64,000 nucleotides of DNA from Hymenoscyphus infarciens. Lineage: Eukaryota; Ascomycota; Leotiomycetes; Helotiales; Helotiaceae. Positions within the stretch are counted from its first letter, which is position 1. Each line of letters starts with the position of its first letter. Positions 12,997 to 25,739 of the stretch are shown piece after piece. The position numbers and the translations under genes were made by a program. The stretch is from contig LLCB01000087.1 in NCBI GenBank assembly GCA_001414345.1, positions 124,001 to 188,000 of the forward strand, written 5' to 3'. The notes under the pieces were generated by a model. The model saw nothing but the letters and a program-made list of their open reading frames with translations, had not been told where the DNA came from and searched no databases.

Positions 12997-14249
12997 CGTT
13001 CGTATCGCCGGGAGTCTCGAGTTTATGGAGGAGAGGAAAGGAGAGGTGCGTTGTGTTGCATATAACGACGTCTGCCACCCACCAAACCCCTCGTCGTCCG
13101 TAAATCAGAGAGAGAGAGAAAGGTGCACTCCACCGACGATATAAAAATCGCGAAGATATACCGCCTCACGCAGATCGTTCGCGGGGGCGTGCAGTGGGAG
13201 AACAGGTAAAACTTATCGAGGGCCTGGCGAGGGTAAGGAGGAGGTTGCGAAGGGGGGCAACGAGTAGAAGAGTGCACTTTATCGCTGCGAAATGTGGCAC
13301 AGTCTGAGCGTTAGCATGGTCTTGTAGATCTAATTTTAGGGCACTCAAAAAAACCATCATGTCACCGAAATCCTTCCCGCCTTGCATGTGCGAAAAAGCG
13401 GCAACTGATAAAATATATGTACAAGTATACGAGATAGGATAGCTGCTGGTGTGGGTGTGGGGTGGAGACCACTTTCAAGGATCGTGATAAACTAGAATGC
13501 ATCTAGAATTCCAATATTCTCCGTGCTATTGAGCCTTAGCCTCAGCCTCCAAAACTAGTCGTGTATTTGAATTTCGCGAATCATGTCCATCAACGGCAGA
13601 TCGTAAAAGAACGCCTTCAAGTTGTTAGACACAATTCCTCGCGCCGCTTTCAAACGTCAAGAATTCTTCCCAACCAATCGTCACACCTTCTCAAAATAGC
13701 CACAAGCAACCAACACACAATGCATCACAAACACCACATGGCACCCTCATGAGGAAGGATGCCCAATTTAAGGTATGTAGCTTCCAATCTTTCAATCTCG
13801 ATTTATTCATTGCTTCTTGGATTGGCCATCACCATATCTCGTAGCTAAGCTCACTCAAAAAGGTATCACACCCCCAATCCATCATCACCTCCATCCCATA
13901 TGATAACTCATCACCCTGCATTTCCTTCAATCCATTCTACCTTCCCTTCCTTCCCCCCAGTACGTAACAAATAAATAAGAAATCCGTGGTATGTCGTCCA
14001 AAATAAATATGCACCCGTAACGCCAATAAACCCCCTATGTTCTTCCTCGCCCTCCCCCTGAAAAAAGAACTCATTTTCGCTACCAAAAAAAAGGGGGAGG
14101 TGCTTTAAAAAAAGAGTGTGGTTTTCACTGATCGATTTCATAAAGGAATGCGCTCAGCTATTACCGCTCGAAAAGGTTCTGTACACTGAAGCAGATTAAG
14201 AAGTCGTAAGTGTGTCAAGTTGAAGTTATAATTTCGTGCGTTTGATTGA
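12997..14249. other. intergenic: promoter of the MULE-type gene and 3' region of BEM1
   Basis: The left half is the upstream region of the minus-strand DNA-binding protein gene and is CT/AG-rich near 13100. Short open frames here have no motifs. The right end is the probable 3' untranslated region of BEM1. Confidence 0.5.
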
Positions 14250-16272
14250 TCAGTTATACTCGACGTAAATGATGAGTTTGTCGTTTCGTCCTAAAGCAGT
14301 GTCAAGGTCATTGTCGCTCATCAAGTTTGGCCGGTCTCCGCTTTGCTCGTCCTTGTAGAAAAGGGCAATTTCCTCGCCTTGGGGGATCTTTAGACGTTCC
14401 CGAATCTTCTCATACAGTTGTTGAAATTGGATGTCTGTCGGTACCCGTATGGCGATAAGGTCGTCCCCAAAGTATATTTTAACCTTCATTGCCGCAGGTG
14501 TTGGTTGTCCACTGAGTCCAGGAGAAAGCGATTGGTTAGATGGTTGAGAAAGGGAGGAGAGCTGGCGTGTCGGGCCTTGACCATTTCCATTCACAGAAAG
14601 TGAAGCTTGGTTTCTCTGATGAGATGCCTTTGCTGGTGCTGCTGAAAGTCCCCCGTAACCTCCACCTCCATTCAGATTGCCCCGAGAAGATTGTCGTGAT
14701 GCTCCATTGGATGGCGACTCGTTTGAGGATTGTTGTGATCCGCCAGACAATCGATATTCCTCATTCATGGCGTTCGGATCCATCTCATAGTCTCCTTCTC
14801 GTGGCGCGAAGAACTGCTTTACCAATTGGCACCTCGAGATGTATGGTGGTTGTGTGAGGAGATTCTTCACATATGCGTCTAGGTTGTGCTGTCTGCCTTC
14901 TGTGATGGCATCTGTGACATAGTTGACGGGCCCAGGCATATATGGCAATGACCTCTTTTGAGTGCCTGTGTTCCCTGCTTCTGCGGGAAATTCCGTTAAA
15001 AGTGCGATTTGGAAATCGTAGAAATCTTCATAATATCGAGAGAGTTCCCAGTGTCGTCCATCCTCGAGAGCCGCCTCGATAACAAACCAATATTTGTCTT
15101 CCGCAAAACAATATCGAGGTATGCGCGCTGATATTGGGGCATAGAGTTGTGATGACGATTTGGAACCGTATGGGTTTGGTTGCTGCTGCTGTTGGGCTGG
15201 TCTTGCCTGCTGCGATTGGCGGGCTTGTTGCTATTTCATATTAGTACCGTTCATTTGTTGTGGAAAATCCAAAAACTTACATATCCTTGACCATTCCCCT
15301 GACTCTGACGGCCATTTTGCTGTTGCTGTTGCTGTAGACTCATGCGGTTCATACTTTGCTCCAAGCCCTGCTGCTGCGAGCTTGGTACCTCAAACTTGCC
15401 CAGAGTGATACTGCTGTTTTTATAGTCCGCGGCCATCTTTTTCCACTCTTCGACCTTCGGTACACCTGCTCTCGAAACCGCTTCTTGCGCATCTGGTACC
15501 GCTTGACCGGATGTCATATCTCGAATTTCGATGAAAGAGACTGGTATCAATCCTGGCCCTCCCAGCCTTCCAATAGGTTTCGCCACAAACCATTCCGGGT
15601 TCGACTGTGCAATCACGATAATAGCTTCCCCCGCCTTTGCGTCCAGCTCATCCGGCCGTTCGGCGGCAAAATCGTACATGACAATTCCGTAGACCATCGC
15701 GCCTGTTCCTTTAGGGCTGGATTTAGAGGCCCTGTTAGACTCCGTGCCGACCAAGGTCCCGGAACCCGAGGTGTCTGAATATCCCGAATCGTGATCTGGT
15801 AGTCTCGCGGATTGTGGAGAGTTGTCGGAATGAGCACCACCACTGTCCCTTTCCGTCTTCCCCAAGGCCTGGAAAAAAGCGACGGGTACTAATCCACGAG
15901 CATCGGGGAGCGCTGGATTACATGCCTCGTACCAATCCGTATCGTTCTCTCGGCCTATGACATGGAAAAAGTCGCCTTTCGAAAATCCCAATTCCTGACT
16001 CGACTGCGCCTCGTAATCGTAGAGGGCGCGGATTACCTGGGAAAAGTGTCAGCTTGATTTCGAATTCGCGGGGTCGACGAAGGCGACATACCTTCTTCGG
16101 CGGCTCTATAGAGATTGCTTGCTTGGGTGCGATTGAGATGTGTTGCGGCTTGTTATCCTTCTCCCCCTTTATGCTTCGTCTGAGGGCCTAAAATTGAGAG
16201 GGGTGTGAGCTGCTGATGGCCTTCCTCGCGACCGCCTCGCAGTGAATCATGGAGGCAGCGACGTACCTTCAT
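14250..16272 (-). CDS. BEM1: Bem1/Scd2 cell-polarity scaffold protein (SH3-SH3-PX-PB1)
   Basis: Bem1/Scd2 links activated Cdc42, its exchange factor Cdc24 and PAK kinases at sites of polarized growth, and serves NADPH oxidase in filamentous fungi. Four exons are read on the minus strand: 16272-16267 (ATGAAG only), 16187-16092, 16036-15281 and 15230-14250, total 612 residues. The tiny first exon is supported by a strong GTACGT donor and by the family-typical start MKALRRSIKG. SH3-1 spans about residues 35-100 (VIRALYDYEAQSSQEL), SH3-2 about 148-210 (VMYDFAAERPDELDAK), and PX about 310-440 (IPRYCFAEDKYWFVIEAAL, RCQLVKQFF). A C-terminal PB1 domain, about 533-612, has the acidic DEQSGDRPNLMSDNDLDTAL cluster that pairs with Cdc24. 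Glutamine-rich linkers surround the third intron. Confidence 0.95.
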
Positions 16273-17016
16273 TTTGTGAATGTTCTCTTGACTTGACCAC
16301 ACCACACTCCCAAGGGGAAAAGAGAAGATGATATCTCCCTCCGAGGTGGCCTGTCTCCCGTTGGGCAGCAAAAATGCGATCGACACGGACTCTGGAGCGG
16401 GCGAACCTCGCCAAGACCGACAATTTTGTGATGTGCCGAGCAAGTGATGGATGGCAGGTTGAAGTCGAGGTTGAGGGTCGAAGATGGAGCGAAGTGAGGG
16501 GATGGCGACGAGGAGGTTGCTTTGCTTTGCTGTGCTGGCAGGAGAGGAGGAGCGGGATGCGAGATGCGAGATGCGAGATGAGTTTGGCCAGAGATACTGG
16601 TAGGATGCGTGGTGATGCTTTCGGTAGGAGAAGGGGAGAAGAAGTGAGGATGTCTTCCTGGTCGAGATTGACGCCGCTTAAAGCCTCTTTGTGACCCAAG
16701 GGGGGGGGGGAGGGGGTCGAGTGGCTCCAATGAACTGGACTGGACAAGGGACGCTGGTGTCGAATCAGTGAAGAGGAGGGGCTCGAGAGTTTTCCGGGTT
16801 CTTTGTTGGTGGGTGTTGGTGTCGGTGGGCTAGATTTTTATAAAGGTGAGGTGAGGCGAGGGGAGGTGAGGGGCAGAGAGGTGAGTGAGGTCGGTGATGG
16901 TGTTTTGATGAGGTGAGAAGGAGAGGAGGAGGAGGAGGAGGATGAGAAGAGGAGGAGAAGAGGAGGGGATTCAGGGGCAACAGCAGAGGGAGGATGCAAG
17001 ATGATGCGATGCCTAG

Positions 17017-17046
17017 TTACTGCTAACTGCTAACTGCTAACTGCCA
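17017..17046. repeat. 10 bp tandem repeat (CTAACTGCTA family)
   Basis: About four copies of a CTAACTG / CTGCTAA unit run head to tail, the last with a CCAACTG variant. Confidence 0.7.
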
Positions 17047-17615
17047 ACTGCTAACACGCTGCAGCAGGCGTCTTATGAGATAGGTGGAGGTGGAGGGTGG
17101 TGGGTAGCTAACTTTTGCTTTTACTTACTGCTACCAGTACGAGTACCAATCCGCTGTGAAGGAAGGAGAGAGGGGAGGCCTAAGAGGGGCTGATGCGCCT
17201 GGATATGGACCCCATTGGCGAAAATAGAGCAGCGGTCAATCCAATCACACAGCGGTCCGCGTCGCTATTCCCGGACTTCTCCTTCAATTCTAACAGTCTA
17301 GTAGTGTTGTATTACATCCTCACGTAGAGAGTAATTGTCTCTTCTCTCGACACCACAGGAGGGTTACTAAGGTACCTAGGTAAGATTCGGATTCGCGGAA
17401 GCTGTAAGCATCCTTCGACCTCATCTACACAAAACAGCATGTCACCACGAGCCATTCTGAAGCCTTTCCCTTCCCTACTGGAGATTCAGATATATATATG
17501 GGGACTAAAGTTACCGCCCTAACCTAACGCTTCGGAGCTTTTACGGTATCCAGCCCAGCCTGACAGGAGACGATTGTACAGACAGCCTCTTCCTGTATTA
17601 AGATGCTACGCTTCC

Positions 17616-17642
17616 TAGCCCTAGCCCTAGCCCTAGCTCTCC
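17616..17642. repeat. 6 bp tandem repeat (CCCTAG)
   Basis: About four units of CCCTAG. This differs from the usual fungal telomere unit CCCTAA at the last base and is embedded in unique sequence, so I treat it as a simple repeat. Confidence 0.75.
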
Positions 17643-17736
17643 CACGCGGAAGGGTGCCTTACGCCTTACGACCTTACGAGCATCGTTACGGAGTACATGC
17701 CAACAGCCCACACGCCATGCCAACTCCTGCACATCT

Positions 17737-17823
17737 CTGCATTCTGCATTCTGCATTCTGCAGGTCCAAAGAGTTGAGTTGAGTTCTCCGAGTACCTGTA
17801 CCTGTACCTGTACCTGTACATCG
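17737..17823. repeat. two neighbouring microsatellites
   Basis: A 7 bp unit, CATTCTG, is repeated three times at about 17739-17762, and GTACCT is repeated four to five times at about 17794-17820. Both lie in the extended region between BEM1 and the AT-rich block. Confidence 0.75.
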
Positions 17824-20800
17824 GAATCGGTACGGAGTAAGTGGCCTTGACTCTCTTCCGATCTCGATCCACATGGCGGCGCACTGGACAGCGCAAGCGC
17901 TTGGAGCAGAACTCAACCTCTGACAGCTCAACCATAGCCTCTCGAGTCTCGAACAAGAACACCCAACAACACCAACACCAACACCTCCTGCTAAAGAACT
18001 CTTCTTGACTGGTTCCAGGTTGCTGAACATGTCAGCGCATTCTACCTAATTCGCCAAGTTCAAGATCAAGATCCATCAATCCTAGCCGAACCACTCCATG
18101 CGTCCCGTCCTCGAGGAAGACGAGTCTTTCCCACTCAAAGCGGCATGCCATGGTTCGGTCAGCAGCCCAGGGCTTCACGCATCGTCCTTCGATTCGAAAA
18201 GGCACCAGATAGATGACCCCTCGGTGTGCTCTGTGAGCCGTGAGGTACCGTTGGTCTTTCCTCCCCACCCAATTCGTTATCGATTATTTTTCGGCCCCTC
18301 ATGCCGCGGGCCTTCCGTGAAACGAAAACGGGCATTTCATGCCCCTCTTTCACCCCCTCATATCAAAAAATAATGCGCTGCATTTTGATTATCATGATCG
18401 GCTTGACACCCAATCGATGGCTCATTTCTGCAAAGAACACGAAAGAAGAAACCAAAAACCCGACGGTATGCCTGCGGGAAACTCCAATTCCATCCTCACC
18501 AAAAGAAGATGGCATAGGAAACTTTTCATATACCGATCTCTTCAGCGCTTCAGCTCACTTGTTTCTTCTCAGCAGCCGTCCAGCGTTACTCAAAAGCATG
18601 TGCATGGACTTCTTCATTGAGTTCTGTGTCACACCTGCAGAAATCGTCATCACCAAGGCCAAAAAAAAAACTCTCAATGCATACTCCCAAGCACTCTCAG
18701 TCACGTCCAAATATATATACATATATTTCCGCATTTCGACACCTTCCAGAAGGACCTTCATCTTCCCCGCTCCAATTATCGATAAGGTAATCTACCAGGA
18801 TGCCACAGACCGCGATATAAAGAGTCCTCCAAGAAACACGGCGGACTTTGGACCACGACCTGTAACAATCATGCACGCGGATCTTCCCTTTTCCGAACCT
18901 CAACACCATCATTTCTTTGGGAGGTCCCGCACCGTCAACGCCGCACGGGAACTAAAACCCCAACATTCCATCACCTGGCTCTTCCCTGGCCTGGTCGCGG
19001 AGAATAAAATGCGCCCTGGTTCTGGCCATTTGGACGTCGGGAGAAGGCATGAGTTGGCGAACCGTCTGAAACGTCAGTAGTCTTCCCCCGAGGTACCTTT
19101 TTTTTCAAGCTTACGAAGATGGTTCGTCTATTTTTGCGACCAAACTGATTCGTCTTTTTTCTTCTTTCTTGCGTATGATTTTTCAAGTTCTCTCAATCAT
19201 CCAATCTTTACAAAGTCCTTTCGTTTGTCAAAGGTCTACAGACTACAAGTCCGTGTCTGATGTAACAGTTTCACCCCGCGCCCCCTCTGCATTGCACCAT
19301 CTTGCAGTTTTACCCCGCAGAATGACATATGAGGGGGAAGTCAGTGCGGAATCGAGATCTGTTGCGGCAACTTGCCCTGCTTTGGAATGCGCCGTCGTTG
19401 GGCTGTCAAAGTCTGGATTGAACTAGTTCCTGACCTTTCTCCTAGAACGCAGTTTCTTTTCGCGTCTCATCTCTTATTTTAATGCTTGGTTCGGGGAATT
19501 ACCTGCTTTCGTCGCGGGTGGTGAGGTGGGGAGTAGTTACTCTCCGTAAAGAGAATTGAGAATTGTTGCTCTTCACTACTCGGATGTATCGAAGTATCCA
19601 GTTTCGTCGTCAACCTTCATAACCTTCCGAACCCTCTTCATAGGTCAGTCATGCCAATTGCCCTTTCACCGCGTCCGGTATTTTTCGAATGTTCTATTTC
19701 TTACTTCTTTCCTCTCTGACGAGGCTAGCAATCAATCTTCTGTCAACCGAGAATCCTTCTCTTACGAAGTTGATTTTCAAAAGAGCGAAACAAGGAAACT
19801 TCCTACTAAGGAATTCTTTATTTTTGTTACCTAGTCTCCTTTAAAGCGTACTCGTAGTTGAATACCCCTGGCTTGCTAGTGCCGTTCATCGTGTAGATAA
19901 AAGTCTCTTATGAGCTTAATAGATATATTCCTAAAAAAAAAATCTCGAAACAATGATAGTTTCCTTCCTTTTTGCCATACCTTGTCAGCGTACTAGGGCG
20001 AGTAGAACCTCCATGGCGATGGCAATGGCGTTCACTCTAGTTTCTTTCCGCTTTCCATTCCTTTTAGGTTATCGAATTTCGTTAGCATAGGAAGGGGTTC
20101 TTTTACTGTTGATTCCCCTTCTGTTGTCGAATATTGAGATTCTTTGTTTTTTTTCTTACCTCGCGAATCTTTTATTACGTGGATTTACGTGTTGAAAGTA
20201 TCTAATTGGCTTTTGAGGGAGTATATAACGAGTTGTAGGTAGATGTAAAGAAGAAACTAGGAAACCAGATGAGGAAGGCTCGGAGGATTGTGAGTGCTTC
20301 ACCGGGTGGGGTAGGTGGGGTTGTATAAATTTAAGGAAAATACCTAGTAAGTGATTGATTTTTAGAGTACTAGTTGAAGTAGGAGGGGAGTGTGTTAAAG
20401 TAGGAGGGTGTAGTAGGAGTGTGTTATATTATTATATTCTCTTTTCTTATAAGTTTAAGCTATAAGAGTACTAAGTAAGTACTATACTCTTACCTGGATT
20501 GCTTAGACAGAGTGTTTGATTTGTTTTTCTCGCGCCGCGTTAGAAGAGAGTAAGTATTTATATCTAAGATATTAATTAAACTATATGAAAAAGAAGAAGA
20601 AGAAAGGAGAAAAAATGAGAAGAAAAGAAGAAGAAAAGAAAAGTTTCTTCTTAGTATTAGTATTAGTATTAGTATTAGTATTATTAGTAGTATTAGTAGA
20701 CTTATAGAATAGATAGAAGCGGATAAAGCTATAGCTTATAAATTTTCACTTATAGATTACTTAAGAGCTTTTAAGAATACTTAAAGCGTTATTTGCTTTT

Positions 20801-21658
20801 CTCTAGTTATAGACTTAGATACTAATACTAGTAATAAAATATTAAGAGAGTCTCTAATAATTATTATATCGAGTAGAACTTAGCTAGTAATATATCAAAT
20901 ATATAGAATATATCGAGTTATATATCGATATATATTAATATATCGAGTTATATAATCGCTAAATAATAGATCCGTACTAATAGCTAAGAGAATCTATAAG
21001 CTCTACTTTAAAGTTATATACTTTTTTCAATTAATATAATACTCTAATATAAGTAAAGTACTTAGCTTAAAGTAATGAAAAGTAATTATTCCTAGATTTA
21101 TTAATATTATATTTAAAATTAGCTTTTAGAATCTAAATAAGTAAAAGATATTATATGATTTATATTTATTAGTATAACTTATAGTTATAAAAGCGATATA
21201 AAAAGAGTTATATATTAGTAATCGTCTCTTTTTAAATAACGATATAGCGTACTAGTTATATTAGAGTTAAAAGTAGTAATTTATATCGAGAGCTAATTAT
21301 CGATAATTTATTAATATAAAAGTATTAGTATCTATAAGTCTAACTAGTTATAAACTCTTTATAACTACTTATTTTTTTTTATAGTAACTCTCTCTTTCTA
21401 ACGACTTTCTTATTTTTATTTTACTTTCTCTCTCTTACTCTCTCTCTTAGCTTCTTTACTCTTTTACTCTTTTATTAATTTGAAGTATTAAGATTACTCT
21501 ATCTATTATATCTCTTCTTTAAACACTTTATATAATCTTTCTAATACTTTTTTATTTATTTATAGAAAAAGCTTCTAGCTAACGTAAAATATAAACGCTC
21601 TATTATCTCTTTATCTACTATTCTAATATTAAAATAGATATAAAAGACATAGAGAAGC

Positions 21659-21788
21659 TATTAAACATCTATATCTATTACGTAGTATAGGTCTTCCTAA
21701 ACCCTTTTATATATAAGTAGAGAGTAATTCCTCTCTAGAATTATTAAAGTAATATAATTATATTAAACCTTATACTATTCTTTTAATA
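21659..21788 (+). repeat. 5' LTR of the copia element
   Basis: It is 130 bp long, the same length as the 3' LTR, and differs from it mainly by C/T and G/A changes. A short stretch beginning GATTATAAGCC directly follows and lies where a tRNA primer-binding site would be. Confidence 0.9.
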
Positions 21789-22199
21789 GATTATAAGCCT
21801 AGAATTCTACTCTAGACTTATTAATTAAATTACTACTAAGTTCTTAAATAATTCCTTAACCTAGTATAAGCGTGTTCTACTAATAGATATACGAGTTATT
21901 ATAATTTAAAAACCAGATCTCTTATATCTATTATATTTAGTATTACTACTTCTAATTTATCTTAATACGTATTATAATAAAAGTACTAAAGCACCTAAGT
22001 ACTAAAATACTAGGTTAACTCCTAACCTAGCTTATATAGCTTCTTAGTAGTAAAAAACTTAGTAATCTTAAAGAAGTTAAAAAATACTAACCTCTTAATA
22101 TACTACCTAGATAGCTTATAAAATCATATTAATATAAGCGAAAATTTTAAAATAAATATATTAGAAGAAATAAGGTCTTAGAAGATTACTAAGAGCTAA

Positions 22200-23500
22200 T
22201 TTAGAATAAGTTAAGAAAGGCTAGAAATAGCTTTAAGAAGGCGCTTTCTAGTCTATTAAATAATAAAGAAGATAAGATAGTACTTACTTATATTATACTT
22301 TAGACTTAATCTTTTTCTCTATTATACTTAAACTCTTCTTTAAACTTATTCTAAATACTTCTATAAAGACGACCTACTCGAAGACTTCGACTATATACTC
22401 TCTAATCTAGAATCTGAATCTAAAACTAAATCTAAAACTAATACTAGCTCTAATACTATTAAATTATTCTTATTAGAAAACGAACTTCTTCCTTCTCTTT
22501 TAAGCTTTATAAATATCTTTAAACTCTATACTAAAGAACTTTTATCTATTACTCTTATCTCCTCTACTCCTAGCCTACTTAGCTCTTCTTAATTATATCT
22601 ACTAAAAATTAAACTTAGAATAATATCTAAGAGCTCGATAAAGCTAACTAGACTAAATAAAAAAGACAAGTTATTAATAGCCTCTATATTAAAGACTACT
22701 ACTATAAGTAGCTTATTATTTATAAGAAGTAGTAACTAGATACTCTTCTAGTAGTATAAGCTATAAGTCTTAGATAAGCTACTATTCTAGTACTAATAGT
22801 AGCTAAGAAGAAAGAATATAGAAAGGAGAATAAAGAATAAGTTAAATTCTTAGATATTAGATCCTATATAATATATAGTAAGTATAGCTTTCTAGCTAGG
22901 AACTATATTAAGAACGATAGTAATAATATCTTATAACTTCTTATAAAGCTTAAGAATAGATTTTAGTCTAAAGAATTAGTATAATTTAATTAACTTATAA
23001 ACGAGCTCTTATTCTTATAGCTTAATAGCTTTCCTCTATCTAAGAGTATAACTCTCGGTTTCTCTAGATCGACTACGAGCTCTTACTTATCTTATTAGAC
23101 GCTAAACTTAAGAATCCTTAGTTTAGTATATATAACACTTTTAAAGAATATTAGGCTTAGACTTATAACTACGTTAATAATACTAGCTATATTATATCTA
23201 TTAGTAAACTTATAGTAGTAGTCTAAAAGAAGGAATAGAGTATAACTATGAATACAAATAATATAATAATAGATATACTTACTTATAAATAATCTAGAAC
23301 TAATAAAACGTTAAAATATATATATTATAGTAAAATATATTATCTAAAAGTAAACTATATTAAGAAATATTCTTATCTAAAGCTAGCTTATAATAAGTAA
23401 ATAGCTAATAAGATAGCTATAAAAGCTATTAAACGTAAGAAGCGTTCTTATCTCTAAAGCGATACCTAGAATTAGAAAAAGAAGGTAAAAGATAAGAATA
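22200..23500 (+). pseudogene. copia gag remnant with mutated zinc knuckle
   Basis: At 23317-23358 a CX2CX4HX4C zinc knuckle can be read with exact spacing, but all three Cys codons are now TAT (from TGT) and the His codon is TAT (from CAT). Lysine-rich coding follows. Many in-frame stops, all of the CAA/CAG-derived type, destroy the upstream frame. The Gag boundaries are approximate. Confidence 0.7.
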
Positions 23501-23845
23501 CTAAGACTACTACTATAGTATTTACTAGACTATTAGTTATTAACTAAAATAACAAAGCCGACTACTATTCTATTCTCTATTAGACCTAGATAGTATATCT
23601 TATATTAAATCTTAAAGTACTAAAAGCCTTAACGTCTAAATCCTTATTATAAAGATAGATTATTAATAGTAGATACTCTAAATCTATCTATTACTAGAAG
23701 TTACTCTTTATAAACCTAGTACCTCTAGACTCTAATAAACTATAAATAGTAGTAGGTATTAGTAAGATATAATTCTCTATTATCTTTAAAGAAATAGTAA
23801 AGTTAGTTATAGAAATAGAAACTAGACTATAGATTATACTACTTT

Positions 23846-24209
23846 TGTGACGGTATGCCGTCCTGTATAGCCGATATTACGTGGCATATGCCGTACATAT
23901 TAGCTTTCGGTAGTTGTTGTTTTACATTGTCTAATTTAGGAAGGTTACGTACGTCTATACGTCCGTCCGGACTTTCGGACGTACTTCGTAGGGTTCGGGC
24001 TTTTGTATTAGCCGACGTATGTCGTTGTTCAGTTTCGTACCCCTTTTTGTATTATCTGAAACCTCTTGTATATAGACGTTCATGTTCGGCTTAGAAGAGG
24101 GATAGTTATTGTTTTCTTCTATATTAGTGTCTAGCATTTACATACGTTATTCTACTATACGTACTCTTATATGCCTCTACTGTAGTTATGTGTATTTCGT
24201 ACTGTTATA
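23846..24209 (+). repeat. 5' LTR of the nested element
   Basis: It is 364 bp, beginning TGTGACGGTATGCCG. Differences from the 3' LTR are nearly all transitions, consistent with light RIP. It holds several GTACG/CGTAC and CCGTCCGGACTTTCGGACG-like palindromic strings. Confidence 0.9.
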
Positions 24210-24529
24210 TAAAAATAATAACTCTTCTTCGCTGGTAATAGCTTTAATAATATCTCTTTTTAAGCTTATCGCTACTCTTTATTTAGAAGTCGATTTACCC
24301 TTGATTTAGAATATTACGACGGTATTCTTAAATAGCTAGGTAATTAGAGACTACCTAGACGGCTAGTAATAGTAGGGTTTATTATCTATATAGATAGCTA
24401 GTATAAATCGTGTTTTAGTATACGTTAAGGGATTAGAATACGCTGAGTATTTCCTAAGAGTCCTAATAACCCTAGATTTAGTAAATAAGTTAACTTATAA
24501 TAGTTATCTAGAAGGCTTCTGAATCTGAT

Positions 24530-25310
24530 CTTACCCCCCCCCTCCCCTAAATCAGCATCTTCGAAATATTAAACCTAGTTCTGCCACGAGGCGTTAAACG
24601 CTCTTCTAAGGCTACCCCCCTTTCTAAAAGCCGTCTGAATAGCACTCGTATACCAAGATCCAGAAGATCCTAAAACAACGGTCAAAGAGACTAGTAGGAC
24701 TTCTTAAATGTAGACTAGATATAGTTAGTTGTATAAGCTTTAGAAGTAGAGAATTAAGAAATAAGGAATTAGCTAGCTAAGCTAGAAAGACAGATGAGCA
24801 AGCTTATAATTTAAAGTTAATAAAACACTTCGCCTCTTAACCCTCTTTGATCTAATCCTCTTTTAAACCCTTGATCGAACCCTCTCCTGCTTCTAAGCTT
24901 AAATTCATACCCCTTTTAGCTACAGGCAGCTGCCTCTAATACCTTCTAACAACTCTCTTCTAGGGCCACCTCCCTTTTTGAAAGACTCTCTAAACCCTCT
25001 TAGATCTGTAACTATATACTAAGACCTAGAAGGTCTCGACAAAACGATAAGCAAGACTTCTTAAATATAGACGATATATCGATAAGATAGCGGTATAAAA
25101 ATAAAGGATAAAACGATCGGTTAGACGAGATAGACATACTCCTAAGCGAACTACAAAGTCAACAACTTAAAAAACACTCCGTCTCCGAACTCTCACCGAT
25201 CCGACCCTTTTTCAAACCTTCGTTCGAACCCTCCTTTGCTTTTAAAGCCCTAATTCAGACCTCTTTCGGCCACGGGCAGCTGCCTCTGATGCCTTCCCAC
25301 TACTTCCCTT
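24530..25310. repeat. duplicated ~350 bp blocks inside the nested element
   Basis: A block containing GGCAGCTGCCTCT / CACGAGGCGTT, then ACCTCCCTTT, GAAAGACTCTCTAAA, AAGACCTAGAAG and GACTTCTTAAATATAG occurs around 24560-24740 and again around 24920-25080. Its first part recurs near 25240-25310. The copies differ mainly by transitions. Confidence 0.7.
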
Positions 25311-25739
25311 GAATCGGATACGAATCGGTCGAGATACGCTTTCCATTAGGACGAAACTCAGAAGCGAGCTCTTAGCTGAGTTATCGCTGTCAATCCTGAC
25401 CGAACATTATCCGACTCTACTGAGCTTCCCTCGAACCTCTACTAGCGAACGATCAAAAAGACTGCGGTTACAGACCGAGTCCCCGCCGGTATAAAGGTTG
25501 AAAGAGATGGAAGTTGAAAGAGATGGAAGTGGAATTAGGTGAAGAATACGCTGAAGAAACTTTTGCCGATTTCAAAAAGGTTACTTTTCGAGTACGGCCA
25601 TACTCGGAGAAAGACCAGAATCGGAACGCTTCTTTCATATGTGGGACACACCTTAGCTCGTCCGAATCCCCCACAATACGACAGCAACTCTTCTCCGAAA
25701 TCGGAAGATGAATAAGTCCTTAAGTACCTCGAAGGGAAC

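Larger units (their letters stand above)
16273..20300. other. long intergenic region upstream of BEM1
   Basis: The first kilobase is strongly purine-skewed (GA-rich on the plus strand), suggesting a long 5' untranslated region for BEM1, as polarity genes often have. From 17000 to 17850 several short tandem repeats occur (listed separately). A 259-residue frame at 18301-19080 (plus) and frames on the opposite strand overlap without motifs, so I do not annotate them. After 19500 the sequence grades into the AT-rich block. Confidence 0.5.

Noticed and set aside
17616..17642. possible internal telomere repeat
   Set aside because: The unit is CCCTAG rather than CCCTAA, only about four copies, and unique sequence lies on both sides.
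18301..19080. 259-residue plus-strand open frame upstream of BEM1
   Set aside because: No domain, low-complexity composition, overlapped by open frames on the other strand, and no splice or promoter support.
23855..24309. short frames inside the LTRs of the nested element
   Set aside because: The same frames appear in both LTRs (also 27569-27861), so they are shadows of repeat sequence, not genes.
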